Shown piece by piece: positions 1 to 7,901 of a stretch of 64,000 bases of DNA. The notes beneath the pieces were generated by a model. It searched no databases and was not told the origin of the DNA. It saw nothing but the letters and a program-made list of their open reading frames with translations. Numbering within the stretch: the first letter of the stretch is position 1; each line of letters starts with the position of its first letter. A program made the translations under genes and the position numbers. This DNA comes from Entomomonas sp945283395 (GTDB taxonomy: Bacteria; Pseudomonadota; Gammaproteobacteria; Pseudomonadales; Pseudomonadaceae): positions 1-64,000 of the forward strand of contig CAMLLC010000011.1 of the NCBI GenBank assembly GCA_946480835.1, in the 5' to 3' direction.

Positions 1-191
1 ATGATTCTTATCGATTTAAACATCGTTCTTAGATGGTGCACTTTTACACAATAATTGACACCTTAAAAAAGCAAACGAGGTTTAAAAGCTAACCTTATAA
101 ACGTTGGTCATTTAAGGCATAGTGTTAGGTTATTTTTGATCTTGCCCTTTTCCTAGTTAGTTAATCGTTATTTTATTGATCTAAGGCAAAA

Positions 192-208
192 ACGCGCGCG
201 TGCGCGTG
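192..208. other. Alternating purine-pyrimidine GC tract (possible Z-DNA)
   Basis: A 17-base strictly alternating run, almost all CG/TG steps, contains the perfect 10-bp palindrome ACGCGCGCGT at 192-201. It stands out sharply in this AT-rich sequence. Such tracts can adopt the left-handed form under negative supercoiling. Any role in controlling the T6SS cassette downstream is speculation. Confidence 0.4.
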
Positions 209-325
209 AGGACTATGCAAGTAGCTGCTCAAACCTAAACAATTACAGTCAGTTATAGAAAGCATTAGATTTTTATCTAATAATCAAAAAGCTTGTTAAT
301 ATTTTTGGGGGGTGATAAATTGTTC

Positions 326-385
326 AAAGCATAAATATCCAATAACTTAATAAACTAATTTAAAAGAACCAATATAGAAGGAAAA
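326..385. repeat. 60-bp direct repeat, copy 1 (upstream of vgrG)
   Basis: Exact 60-base match to 2558-2617 at an offset of 2232 bases. It begins AAAGCATAAATATCC and ends GAAGGAAAA. In this copy the ribosome-site-like GAAGG is followed by ATG GCT TAA, so no gene is translated from it. The flanking sequences on both sides do not match those of copy 2. Confidence 0.95.
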
Positions 386-453
386 ATGGCTTAATCAAAC
401 GGCTTGTAACTTGATTGTGATATGACTTAATAAAGATAATAGAGGTTAATAGG

Positions 454-2559
454 ATGTTTGAACCTGCTAATAATACGCACTTTTATTTTGATGTACAGGG
501 AGTAGATAGTACAGCTAAACTGCAAGTATTATCCTTTGAAGGGCTAGAAGCTATCTCTAGTGATTATGCGGTTGAAATCACGCTTGTTTGTAACCATCTA
601 CGTTACGATATAACCAAGCTACTCTCAAAGCCTGCTTTCTTATCCTTTGATGGCGAGCGTTCTACAGGTATTCACGGAATAGTGCAGTCCGTTAAAAGAG
701 CCGCCGTAGGCAACCACTACGCCACCTTCAAAGTCATCCTAACCCCAACCTTGACCCACTTGAAAAAAAGAGTCAATCAGCGCGTCTTTAGAACAAAAAC
801 CGTGCCACAGATCATTAGCACCATCCTATCAGAATATGGCCTAGCCGAAGGCCAAGACTTTGCCTTTAAATTAAAAGATAGTAGTGTTTATACCATAAGG
901 GAATATACTACCCAATATGACCAATCGGATTATGACTTTATTCATCATCTAGCCGAAAGTGAAGGCTTGTTTTATTTCTTTACCCATAGTAAAGAGCGAC
1001 ATGTATTAACTTTTGCTGATGCTAATCCTTTCTTTGCTAGCTTAGCAGAAGCTATTAGGTATCAAGCTGATACAGGACTGCATACAGACCAACGCATTAT
1101 TCGACGTTTTGATATTGGTGTATCTAGTTGCACCACAGAAGCCAGTTTTAGAAATTATAATTTTCAAAATATGAAAATCCCTGAAGGCAATGCCAAAGGA
1201 ACCCAGAGTCAAAAAGAAAACCAAGCCACAGAACCTTCACTAGAAAGCTACGACTACCCTAATAGGCATCTCAATAAAAAAGAAGGTGATAGACTATCCC
1301 TGATAGAAATAGAACGACTCAGAGCCAGTCAAGTATTAGCCGAAGCTGATAGTGATGTGATAGGGTTACATGCGGGGGTGTTTATTTCCCTTTCTAATCA
1401 TCCTTTACCTGATACTGAACAGCCTTGGTTAATTAGAGAAATACGCCATGCAGGTAAACAACCCAGCGTACTAGAAGCCTTTGGAGACACCTCCACTGCT
1501 AATACTACCTCCTCAGCCAGTCAACTAAACAAATGCCTTGATTATCCTTATTCAGAACAACTGCAATTTCCCTTAGCAGACTTCAACCAAGGCTATCGAA
1601 ATGTGTCCATTCTCTCCCCAAAAGATGTTCCCTACCGCCCCCAACACCTTCATCCCAAGCCTAAAGTATTGGGTACTCAAACGGCTATAGTCACAGGTGC
1701 GGCAGGAGAAGAAATCTACTGTGATGAATACGGTCGGGTAAAAATACAGTGTCATTGGGATAGAGAGGGACAATACAACGAAAATTCATCCGACTGGGTC
1801 AGAGTTGCCAGCAACTGGGCGGGTAATGGCTATGGTGCTATTGCAGTACCGAGAGTGGGTATGGAGGTTATGGTTAGCTTCTTAGAAGGTGATCCTGATT
1901 ATCCTATGATTACAGGAGCACTTCATAATGGTATTAACAAAGTGCCTTATGAACTACCTGCCCATAAGACTAAGACTGTGTTTAAAACCAGCTCAAGCAA
2001 AGGGGGTGTGGGTTCTAATGAGTTTAGAATTGAAGATAAAGCAGGCGAAGAACAACTCTTTGTGCAGGCTCAAAAAGACTTCGACCAATTAACAAAGAAC
2101 AACCATACCGTTGAAGTTAAAAACAATAGCTATTTACAGGTACAGAATGAACACAGTGAAACCATTGTAGGTAATAGATACCAAAAACAACAAAGTGAAG
2201 AACACCATCTCACGGTAAAAGACCGTAAAACCCAAATACTACAAAATGACTATAAAACCGTTGCAGAATCAGAACATACCTCTATAGGTACTATTCTAAC
2301 CACAGAAGCAGGGATGGAAATTCACCTTAAAGCAGACCAACAGATAGTCATAGATGGAGGTTTATCCTTAACCCTAAAGGCTGGGGGACAACATATCATC
2401 TTAAATCCAGCGGGGATATTTACTACCCCTATGTTTACAGGGGGAGCTCCTATGGCAGGAACGCCTGCGAGTCCTTTACTACCTTTTACCAAAGAGAAGC
2501 AAGTAGAGGAAACCGATAGTCCCAGTAACTGGGTAGGGTTTGTATTGTTTTCTGAATAA
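454..2559 (+). CDS. vgrG: Type VI secretion tip protein VgrG
   Basis: Trimeric spike-tip protein of the T6SS; it caps the Hcp tube and carries effectors out of the cell. The 701 residues follow the VgrG plan: a gp27-like base in about residues 1-370, a gp5-like OB fold at about 409-492 (EYGRVKIQCHWDREG, then GMEVMVSFLEGDPDYP), then a needle region rich in short beta repeats. No enzymatic extension is visible at the C-terminus, so this is a carrier rather than an evolved VgrG. ATG 454 has AGAGG 8 bases upstream. The effector gene follows after 62 bp with no adaptor (DUF4123 or DUF2169) or PAAR gene between. No other T6SS structural genes are in the window, so it is an orphan vgrG island. Confidence 0.95.
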   Translation: MFEPANNTHFYFDVQGVDSTAKLQVLSFEGLEAISSDYAVEITLVCNHLRYDITKLLSKPAFLSFDGERSTGIHGIVQSVKRAAVGNHYATFKVILTPTLTHLKKRVNQRVFRTKTVPQIISTILSEYGLAEGQDFAFKLKDSSVYTIREYTTQYDQSDYDFIHHLAESEGLFYFFTHSKERHVLTFADANPFFASLAEAIRYQADTGLHTDQRIIRRFDIGVSSCTTEASFRNYNFQNMKIPEGNAKGTQSQKENQATEPSLESYDYPNRHLNKKEGDRLSLIEIERLRASQVLAEADSDVIGLHAGVFISLSNHPLPDTEQPWLIREIRHAGKQPSVLEAFGDTSTANTTSSASQLNKCLDYPYSEQLQFPLADFNQGYRNVSILSPKDVPYRPQHLHPKPKVLGTQTAIVTGAAGEEIYCDEYGRVKIQCHWDREGQYNENSSDWVRVASNWAGNGYGAIAVPRVGMEVMVSFLEGDPDYPMITGALHNGINKVPYELPAHKTKTVFKTSSSKGGVGSNEFRIEDKAGEEQLFVQAQKDFDQLTKNNHTVEVKNNSYLQVQNEHSETIVGNRYQKQQSEEHHLTVKDRKTQILQNDYKTVAESEHTSIGTILTTEAGMEIHLKADQQIVIDGGLSLTLKAGGQHIILNPAGIFTTPMFTGGAPMAGTPASPLLPFTKEKQVEETDSPSNWVGFVLFSE

Positions 2560-2617
2560 AGCATAAATATCCAATAACTTAATAAACTAATTTAAAAGAA
2601 CCAATATAGAAGGAAAA
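2558..2617. repeat. 60-bp direct repeat, copy 2 (vgrG-effector junction)
   Basis: Identical to 326-385. It starts inside the vgrG stop codon and fills practically the whole vgrG-effector gap, ending 4 bases before the effector ATG, so it supplies the effector's ribosome site (GAAGGAAAATAAG). The two copies bracket vgrG and could recombine to excise or exchange it. Confidence 0.95.
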
Positions 2618-2621
2618 TAAG

Positions 2622-5600
2622 ATGGAGTTTAAATTTCCGGTAGTCCAAGCAGAAGGTAAAGAATATACTGCCGAAGAACTGTATGGAAAACTATCCCAAG
2701 AAGACAGTGGCTACTATCTACTCAGTGCCAACCAATTCTGGCATGGTGGAGTCCATTTCACAAGTAAGCACTTTGCACAACATATTACCGATGCGCCTAT
2801 TCAAGCCATTGCTAAAGGCACAGTAATAGCCTATCGTATCAACAAAGACTATCTCCTAATCGAAGATGACGAAGTAATTGCTGTACCACCAGAAAAAGGT
2901 GGATACCAATACAGCTCAGGATTTTGCTTAATTAAACACACCATTCCCTACGAAAGAAAAAAAACCGAACAAGAAAAGCAACAAGAGATACAACAACAAG
3001 TACAACAAACAACAGAACAACTAAAAGATCAGCACATTACTGTACAGGGTAGTAGCCCTCGTACCTACCGTAATGAAGAAGGAACAACAGGGGCTAAAAT
3101 AGGAACCTACCCAGTAGGGACAAAACTAGATATTCTTAGTGTCAGTGATGCTCCTAAAGATGGCTACTACTTTGCCAAAGTAAGAGAAACAGGCAAAACT
3201 GCAGCTACTGACGAACACTACATAGCCCTCTTGGATAAAGAAGGTAAACCAGTGGCTAATAATGATGGCAAAGCATTTTTTGAACTGCCTGCCAGCTCAA
3301 CAGCAACATCCACTGCACAACAAAGTGCCGAGCAGACTACTCAAAATACCAATACACAAACCTCAGAGACAACGCCAACCGATACAAACAATAATCAAAC
3401 TGACGATACTAACAAGCAAGAACCACCACCCACTACCTTCAATTTAGACTTCTACAGCCTCTATATGCACCTCTGTGCTTATGAAGACTACCTACCTCCT
3501 AAAAAAGATCAACAACAAGAAGCCAAGCCTGAAACAATTACCATCAATGCAACAGGACTTAACGTAAGGGACAAACAAAGAGACGAGGCCAACTGCACCT
3601 TACTAGGAACTATATCAAACGGAGCTACACTAGAAGTACTCGAAAGCAAAGTAAGTAGTAACAAACAATTCACCGATGTAAAAGGCAAAATCATCTCAGG
3701 TGCAGTTACCAAGGGTACTACCCAAGTAGCCAAAGCAGGCGATACCGTTTGGGTTCCAACCAAACAAGGCAATAAAAGCTTTATTAAAGATAATAAACAG
3801 CCAACACCTAAAGAAAAAACACGTCCTAGCTATTGGCAAGGCACAGTAACTGCCAAAGTTAAAAAAGCAGATGGCATCACCATCTGGAAAACCTACGGAA
3901 ATAATGAATTAAAAGCAGAGCTAGGTAAAATCAACCAAGGCAACCAATTTACTTTCGATAGCACACAAACAAAAATCATCAGTCAAACAGGCAAACCAGA
4001 CCTGTTAGTGGCTGAATGTACTGCCATAGGCACGTTTACCTTTCGAGGAAATGGTGAACAGCCTACGGGTACGTTCTGGACAACGGTAGATAAAGACTCA
4101 ATCATTAGAGAAAAAGTAGAACCTACCGTTTTTGATACCGTTGTCCCCTGCCAAGTCGAAGTCATAGCGGGAGAGGGTCTTGGCTATCTAGGTATCTATG
4201 AAACACCCAGCAAAATGTGTGAAATAAATAAAAAAAGACAAGTACACGTTGAGATTTTTACTCCTGACTTGAAAACAGTAGAATTTTTACTTAACAACCC
4301 CTTTAAATTAACGGGGAAAAAATACATCAAAATAGCTAAGGGTACCCAACTACTAGGCCTGCTTCCAGCAGAAAGACCAGAGCCTGCTATACCAGTCCAA
4401 ACAACACCTGCCCCCCAAGCGAGCCCTATTCCTGATTACACCGTTACAAGAGACCACTACCTAGCTATTGATACCCTAAAAGCAAAAAAACAACTCAATG
4501 GTAAAGAATGGTATGAAATAGCCGTAGAAAAACATACAGGCTATATAGCCAAGGAAGGCTTAGAAGAAATAGACCAACATGAGTGGGCCAAACTAGGCTT
4601 TCAAATGGTTCAAGAAGTTAATACTAACGCCGATGGTTATTTAGACCCCAACCTAATGCCCCCTATTTTTCAACAGATTTATAATAAAATAGATACTGAT
4701 GGCGATGGGAAATTACAGCAGAGTGAACTAAAAGCAGCATTACAAAACTTAGAAATTAGAGACCAATGGTCAAAACTCATAGCCTTTCACCCTTCTGAAT
4801 GGAAGACAGACACAAAGCCTTTACTAGCTAGGTTTACTCAGTTACTAACCAATCCTCAAGCGTCTGAGGAAGCACAGGCAGCTGCTAAAAAGTTGTTAGT
4901 ACAAGAAACACAAAGGATGAATACCCTTACCTTTTTAGAGCAAGTAGCCCCACCTATTCCGCCTATGCTTTTTCATTTCCATCCCGTGGCTTTTGTGGAG
5001 TATTTAAAAGGAGATGGAATAACAGCTTATCATATATATCATGATGGTAGGATAGAGAAACATACTCCATCTTCTATTAGTTCAGCCAACAAAGGCAAAT
5101 ATCTATATATTTATCATGATAAAGATAATAAAGAACATAATATTTGTACTTGTGAATGGCATGTAACGAAAAAGAAAAAATTAGGAACTGCTAGTGGAAA
5201 TTATAATTATCCAAATCATGGCACTGTTCTAGAAGCAAAAGCTGCAGTTAATGAAGATTCTATTGAGTATAGAGCTAGATATACAAATGGTAATATTCAT
5301 GAATGGATAAAACCATTGACAGGTGTTAGCATTTATCAAAGGCTTACCTTAGTCAATGGTGATATTGCTGAGTATGGACATCATGATACATTAGGAAATA
5401 TATGGCGTTTATATCAACAACAAGCTGCATATACTGAGTTAGTAAGAATGCCAGATAGTTTAGATTATACAAGTGGAGATGTGGTTATAAAGTATGAACT
5501 ACAGGAAACATATAGAAAGTATACACACCCTAGTATTTTAGCAGGTTTTATTGGAGCATTAGCTGATATTAAAGAAAAGATTACTGTAACAGGCAGTGCT

Positions 5601-6359
5601 TATGAGCAAGGTTCTTGTTTCCCAAGTGCCTTACATGTAAATGGGGAAAGTATAGATAATAAATATATTAAAAACGTAAATGGTTTATCTAATTGGGATA
5701 AAGATAAAACTTTTGTTAGAGCATTATCTAAGTTTCATTTCCAAAAATTCCGTATAGGTTCTTCAATGTTGCCCCACTTTAGTGGCATAACAGGTTGTGT
5801 AAATGGCGGTACTTTGCATAATAGTCATTTGCATACAGAAGACTTTAAATTTAGTGCTGTTAAACAAGTAACAGAAGATAGTCGGATTGAATTAGCACAA
5901 TTAAGTCTTTCAGAACAAGGTAAAGAGTTTATTAAGGAGTGGGAAGGTTTTAGGGAGTTTGCATATAATGATTCTAAAGGTTTTTGTACCATAGGTTATG
6001 GCCATTTAATTGCTAGGGATAAATGTAAAAATATTACTTTACCTGCTGAATTTGCAAATGGAATTAAGAAACCAGAGGCAAATGAATTATTTGAAAGGCG
6101 AATACCAATATATGAAAAAGGTGTAAAGGATAATGTTACAGTTAAATTGTATCAACATGAATTTGATGCTCTAGTTTCTCTTTTATTTAATTGTGGAGAA
6201 AATTTTTTTACAGTTAATAAAGCACCAAGATTAATTCAAAACTTGAATGATGGTAATTATCAAGCTGCAGCCCATGAGTTTTTAGATATAGAAAATGCCA
6301 GCAGAAGAAGATCTGAAAATAATCTTTTTCTAAATAATATTTATGATGCTTCCCACTAG
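2622..6359 (+). CDS. Modular T6SS effector: LAS-type metallopeptidase plus GH24 lysozyme
   Basis: Probable cell-wall-degrading effector delivered by the adjacent VgrG; 1245 residues, no signal peptide. In order: an M23-like N-terminus (WHGGVHF at 40-46, APIQAIAKGTV, and YMHL near 281-284); SH3-like segments and a Q/T-rich linker; a perfect EF-hand loop D691-T-D693-G-D695 to E702, preceded by a weaker loop at 667-678; an HFHP junction at 785-788; an unassigned beta-rich part; an LAS-peptidase signature H1005-x6-D1012 with H1066-x2-HLH1071; and a GH24 domain whose catalytic spacing E1108-x8-D1117-x5-T1123 (TIGYGH) is intact. LAS (M15/M74) enzymes cut peptide cross-links and GH24 enzymes cut glycan strands. 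Domain calls are from motifs read by eye; the lysozyme is the firmest and the M23-like part the weakest. From about base 4970 the sequence becomes more AT-rich, as in polymorphic toxins with a swapped C-terminus. Confidence 0.85.
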   Translation: MEFKFPVVQAEGKEYTAEELYGKLSQEDSGYYLLSANQFWHGGVHFTSKHFAQHITDAPIQAIAKGTVIAYRINKDYLLIEDDEVIAVPPEKGGYQYSSGFCLIKHTIPYERKKTEQEKQQEIQQQVQQTTEQLKDQHITVQGSSPRTYRNEEGTTGAKIGTYPVGTKLDILSVSDAPKDGYYFAKVRETGKTAATDEHYIALLDKEGKPVANNDGKAFFELPASSTATSTAQQSAEQTTQNTNTQTSETTPTDTNNNQTDDTNKQEPPPTTFNLDFYSLYMHLCAYEDYLPPKKDQQQEAKPETITINATGLNVRDKQRDEANCTLLGTISNGATLEVLESKVSSNKQFTDVKGKIISGAVTKGTTQVAKAGDTVWVPTKQGNKSFIKDNKQPTPKEKTRPSYWQGTVTAKVKKADGITIWKTYGNNELKAELGKINQGNQFTFDSTQTKIISQTGKPDLLVAECTAIGTFTFRGNGEQPTGTFWTTVDKDSIIREKVEPTVFDTVVPCQVEVIAGEGLGYLGIYETPSKMCEINKKRQVHVEIFTPDLKTVEFLLNNPFKLTGKKYIKIAKGTQLLGLLPAERPEPAIPVQTTPAPQASPIPDYTVTRDHYLAIDTLKAKKQLNGKEWYEIAVEKHTGYIAKEGLEEIDQHEWAKLGFQMVQEVNTNADGYLDPNLMPPIFQQIYNKIDTDGDGKLQQSELKAALQNLEIRDQWSKLIAFHPSEWKTDTKPLLARFTQLLTNPQASEEAQAAAKKLLVQETQRMNTLTFLEQVAPPIPPMLFHFHPVAFVEYLKGDGITAYHIYHDGRIEKHTPSSISSANKGKYLYIYHDKDNKEHNICTCEWHVTKKKKLGTASGNYNYPNHGTVLEAKAAVNEDSIEYRARYTNGNIHEWIKPLTGVSIYQRLTLVNGDIAEYGHHDTLGNIWRLYQQQAAYTELVRMPDSLDYTSGDVVIKYELQETYRKYTHPSILAGFIGALADIKEKITVTGSAYEQGSCFPSALHVNGESIDNKYIKNVNGLSNWDKDKTFVRALSKFHFQKFRIGSSMLPHFSGITGCVNGGTLHNSHLHTEDFKFSAVKQVTEDSRIELAQLSLSEQGKEFIKEWEGFREFAYNDSKGFCTIGYGHLIARDKCKNITLPAEFANGIKKPEANELFERRIPIYEKGVKDNVTVKLYQHEFDALVSLLFNCGENFFTVNKAPRLIQNLNDGNYQAAAHEFLDIENASRRRSENNLFLNNIYDASH

Positions 6360-6391
6360 TTTTTTTATACTCCTAATTAAGGAAAAAGAAA

Positions 6392-7441
6392 ATGAGGATA
6401 TATAGATTATTTTTTATTGTGATATTCTTTACTACTTTTTTATTAAAAATTTGTTATGCTGAAAGTATTACTAGCTCAGATAATACAGAGGTATGGGATT
6501 TTTATAAGGTTTCTGAAAGAAATGTATTAAGCAATAATGATAATTATAGAGACAATCTTATAGAACAATATAAAGATACTAAAGTTAGTATACACAATAA
6601 GCAATTAACAGTTAACAACCTTTGTTCGGTTCAGTATGTTAAATATCAAAGAAAACCAGTTGAATATTGGATGTCAGTGAAAACGGCAGAATTATATAAA
6701 CAGCTTTTTTTAAAAGAAGGTATTTCTTTAGATAGTGATATGAATGTTTTAATGTCTTTATACCCCGATAAAGATTGTCCTGCTCCATTTACAGAGCTTA
6801 TTGAAACTAACAATTATTTAGTAGCAGTTACTAAAGAAGGATATTTACTATTTTTTTTACAAGAAAAGAATTATAAATATAAACAAAATGTTGTAGATTT
6901 AAATGAAAAGAGTGAGTTTAGCTTATTAGGTGATCCTATTATTAGTAATAAAAATTTTATAACTGAAACTAACAAAAACTGTAATTTTCCATCATATGAC
7001 AATGAAAAGGATAATCAATGTGAAGTGGTTAAATTAGAAATTTATTATGGTGGACTAATTGAAGAGCAATTTGTAAATCAACAACAAGTTTATTTACAAA
7101 AAGACAAAGAATCTAAATATTTTCTTAGGAAAGATAGTATACAAGAAAATGTGTTAGAAATAACTTTACTTATAGAGAATAATAATGAGCTTATTGATAC
7201 TTTAAAAATATATAGTGAAAAAGTGTCAGAAACAGCTGCAATCACTCAGTATTACTATATAGATGAACAGTTAAAAAATATATGGACAGTGCAAATACTA
7301 GCAGACGAACTTAATCGAAGAGTTAGTTTTTGGAAGCATTACGCTATTGAGGATACAAAGCATATTAAATTAATAGAGTCTATATCATGTAAATATGACA
7401 TGGGAAATATTGATACTACAAAATGTAGCAGTGATTACTAA
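6392..7441 (+). CDS. Probable periplasmic immunity protein for the upstream effector
   Basis: 349 residues with a clear Sec signal peptide (MRIYRLFF, hydrophobic core, cleavage near CYA-ES), so exported to the periplasm where the effector's peptidase and lysozyme would act. The mature part has several cysteines, paired near DKDC, NKNC/NQCE and SISCKYD/TKCSSD, suitable for disulfides. I recognise no family. It starts 32 bp after the effector stop, with TAAGGAAAAAG before the ATG, and shares the strong AT bias of the effector's C-terminal half. Position, export and composition make an immunity role likely, but this is inference. Confidence 0.65.
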   Translation: MRIYRLFFIVIFFTTFLLKICYAESITSSDNTEVWDFYKVSERNVLSNNDNYRDNLIEQYKDTKVSIHNKQLTVNNLCSVQYVKYQRKPVEYWMSVKTAELYKQLFLKEGISLDSDMNVLMSLYPDKDCPAPFTELIETNNYLVAVTKEGYLLFFLQEKNYKYKQNVVDLNEKSEFSLLGDPIISNKNFITETNKNCNFPSYDNEKDNQCEVVKLEIYYGGLIEEQFVNQQQVYLQKDKESKYFLRKDSIQENVLEITLLIENNNELIDTLKIYSEKVSETAAITQYYYIDEQLKNIWTVQILADELNRRVSFWKHYAIEDTKHIKLIESISCKYDMGNIDTTKCSSDY

Positions 7442-7551
7442 AAAGATGAAGCAACTAACTCTACCCAAATAAAATAGGGGCATAAATAGGGGTATAAAAT
7501 TGAACTTACTTTTTAAAAATACTTTAAAATCAATAAATTAATCACTTAAAT

Positions 7552-7627
<76 letters not shown>

Positions 7628-7632
7628 TTATA

Positions 7633-7707
7633 TGGCGTCCCCTAGGGGACTCGAACCCCTGTTACCGCCGTGAAAGGGCGATGTCCTAACCATTAGACGA
7701 AGGGGAC
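7633..7707 (-). tRNA. tRNA-Glu (anticodon TTC)
   Basis: 75-nt cloverleaf on the minus strand. It starts GTCCCCTTCGTCTAATGG, carries the anticodon loop CCTTTCACGG (TTC), the T arm GGGGTTCGAGTCCCC, and an encoded CCA at 7633-7635. First gene of the Glu-Gly pair. Confidence 0.97.
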
Positions 7708-7742
7708 AAATTTGGTGACTTCGTCTATAAGAAGTGGCGCGC

Positions 7743-7771
7743 ATTCTAGACATTATTTGCAGTTCCGTCAA
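7743..7771 (-). promoter_or_regulatory. Promoter of the tRNA-Glu/tRNA-Gly operon
   Basis: On the minus strand: -35 TTGACG (7766-7771), 17-bp spacer, -10 TAGAAT (7743-7748), followed at once by the GC-only stretch GCGCGCC. A GC-rich discriminator is typical of stable-RNA promoters under stringent control. Confidence 0.85.
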
Positions 7772-7901
7772 GAGATTATTTAGTTTTTTATTTTATAAAT
7801 ATCTCTTAAAATCTGTTTACTAATAATTTCGTTAAAAAACTTGTTCTTAAAAGCTAACTTTCATAGACTGTGACATTTACTTTGAAATGACTTAACAGCA
7901 T

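Larger units (their letters stand above)
1..453. other. Non-coding region upstream of vgrG
   Basis: No convincing gene is seen here. It contains an alternating purine-pyrimidine GC tract at 192-208, the first copy of an exact 60-bp direct repeat (326-385), and the vgrG ribosome site AGAGG at 441-445. A TTGACA at 55-60 has no matching -10 at proper spacing. The repeat copy ends in a two-codon reading frame (ATG GCT TAA at 386-394), so it looks like a gene leader that has lost its gene. Confidence 0.6.

Noticed and set aside
55..60. TTGACA as a -35 promoter element
   Set aside because: No acceptable -10 at 16-18 bp; TATAA occurs too far downstream.
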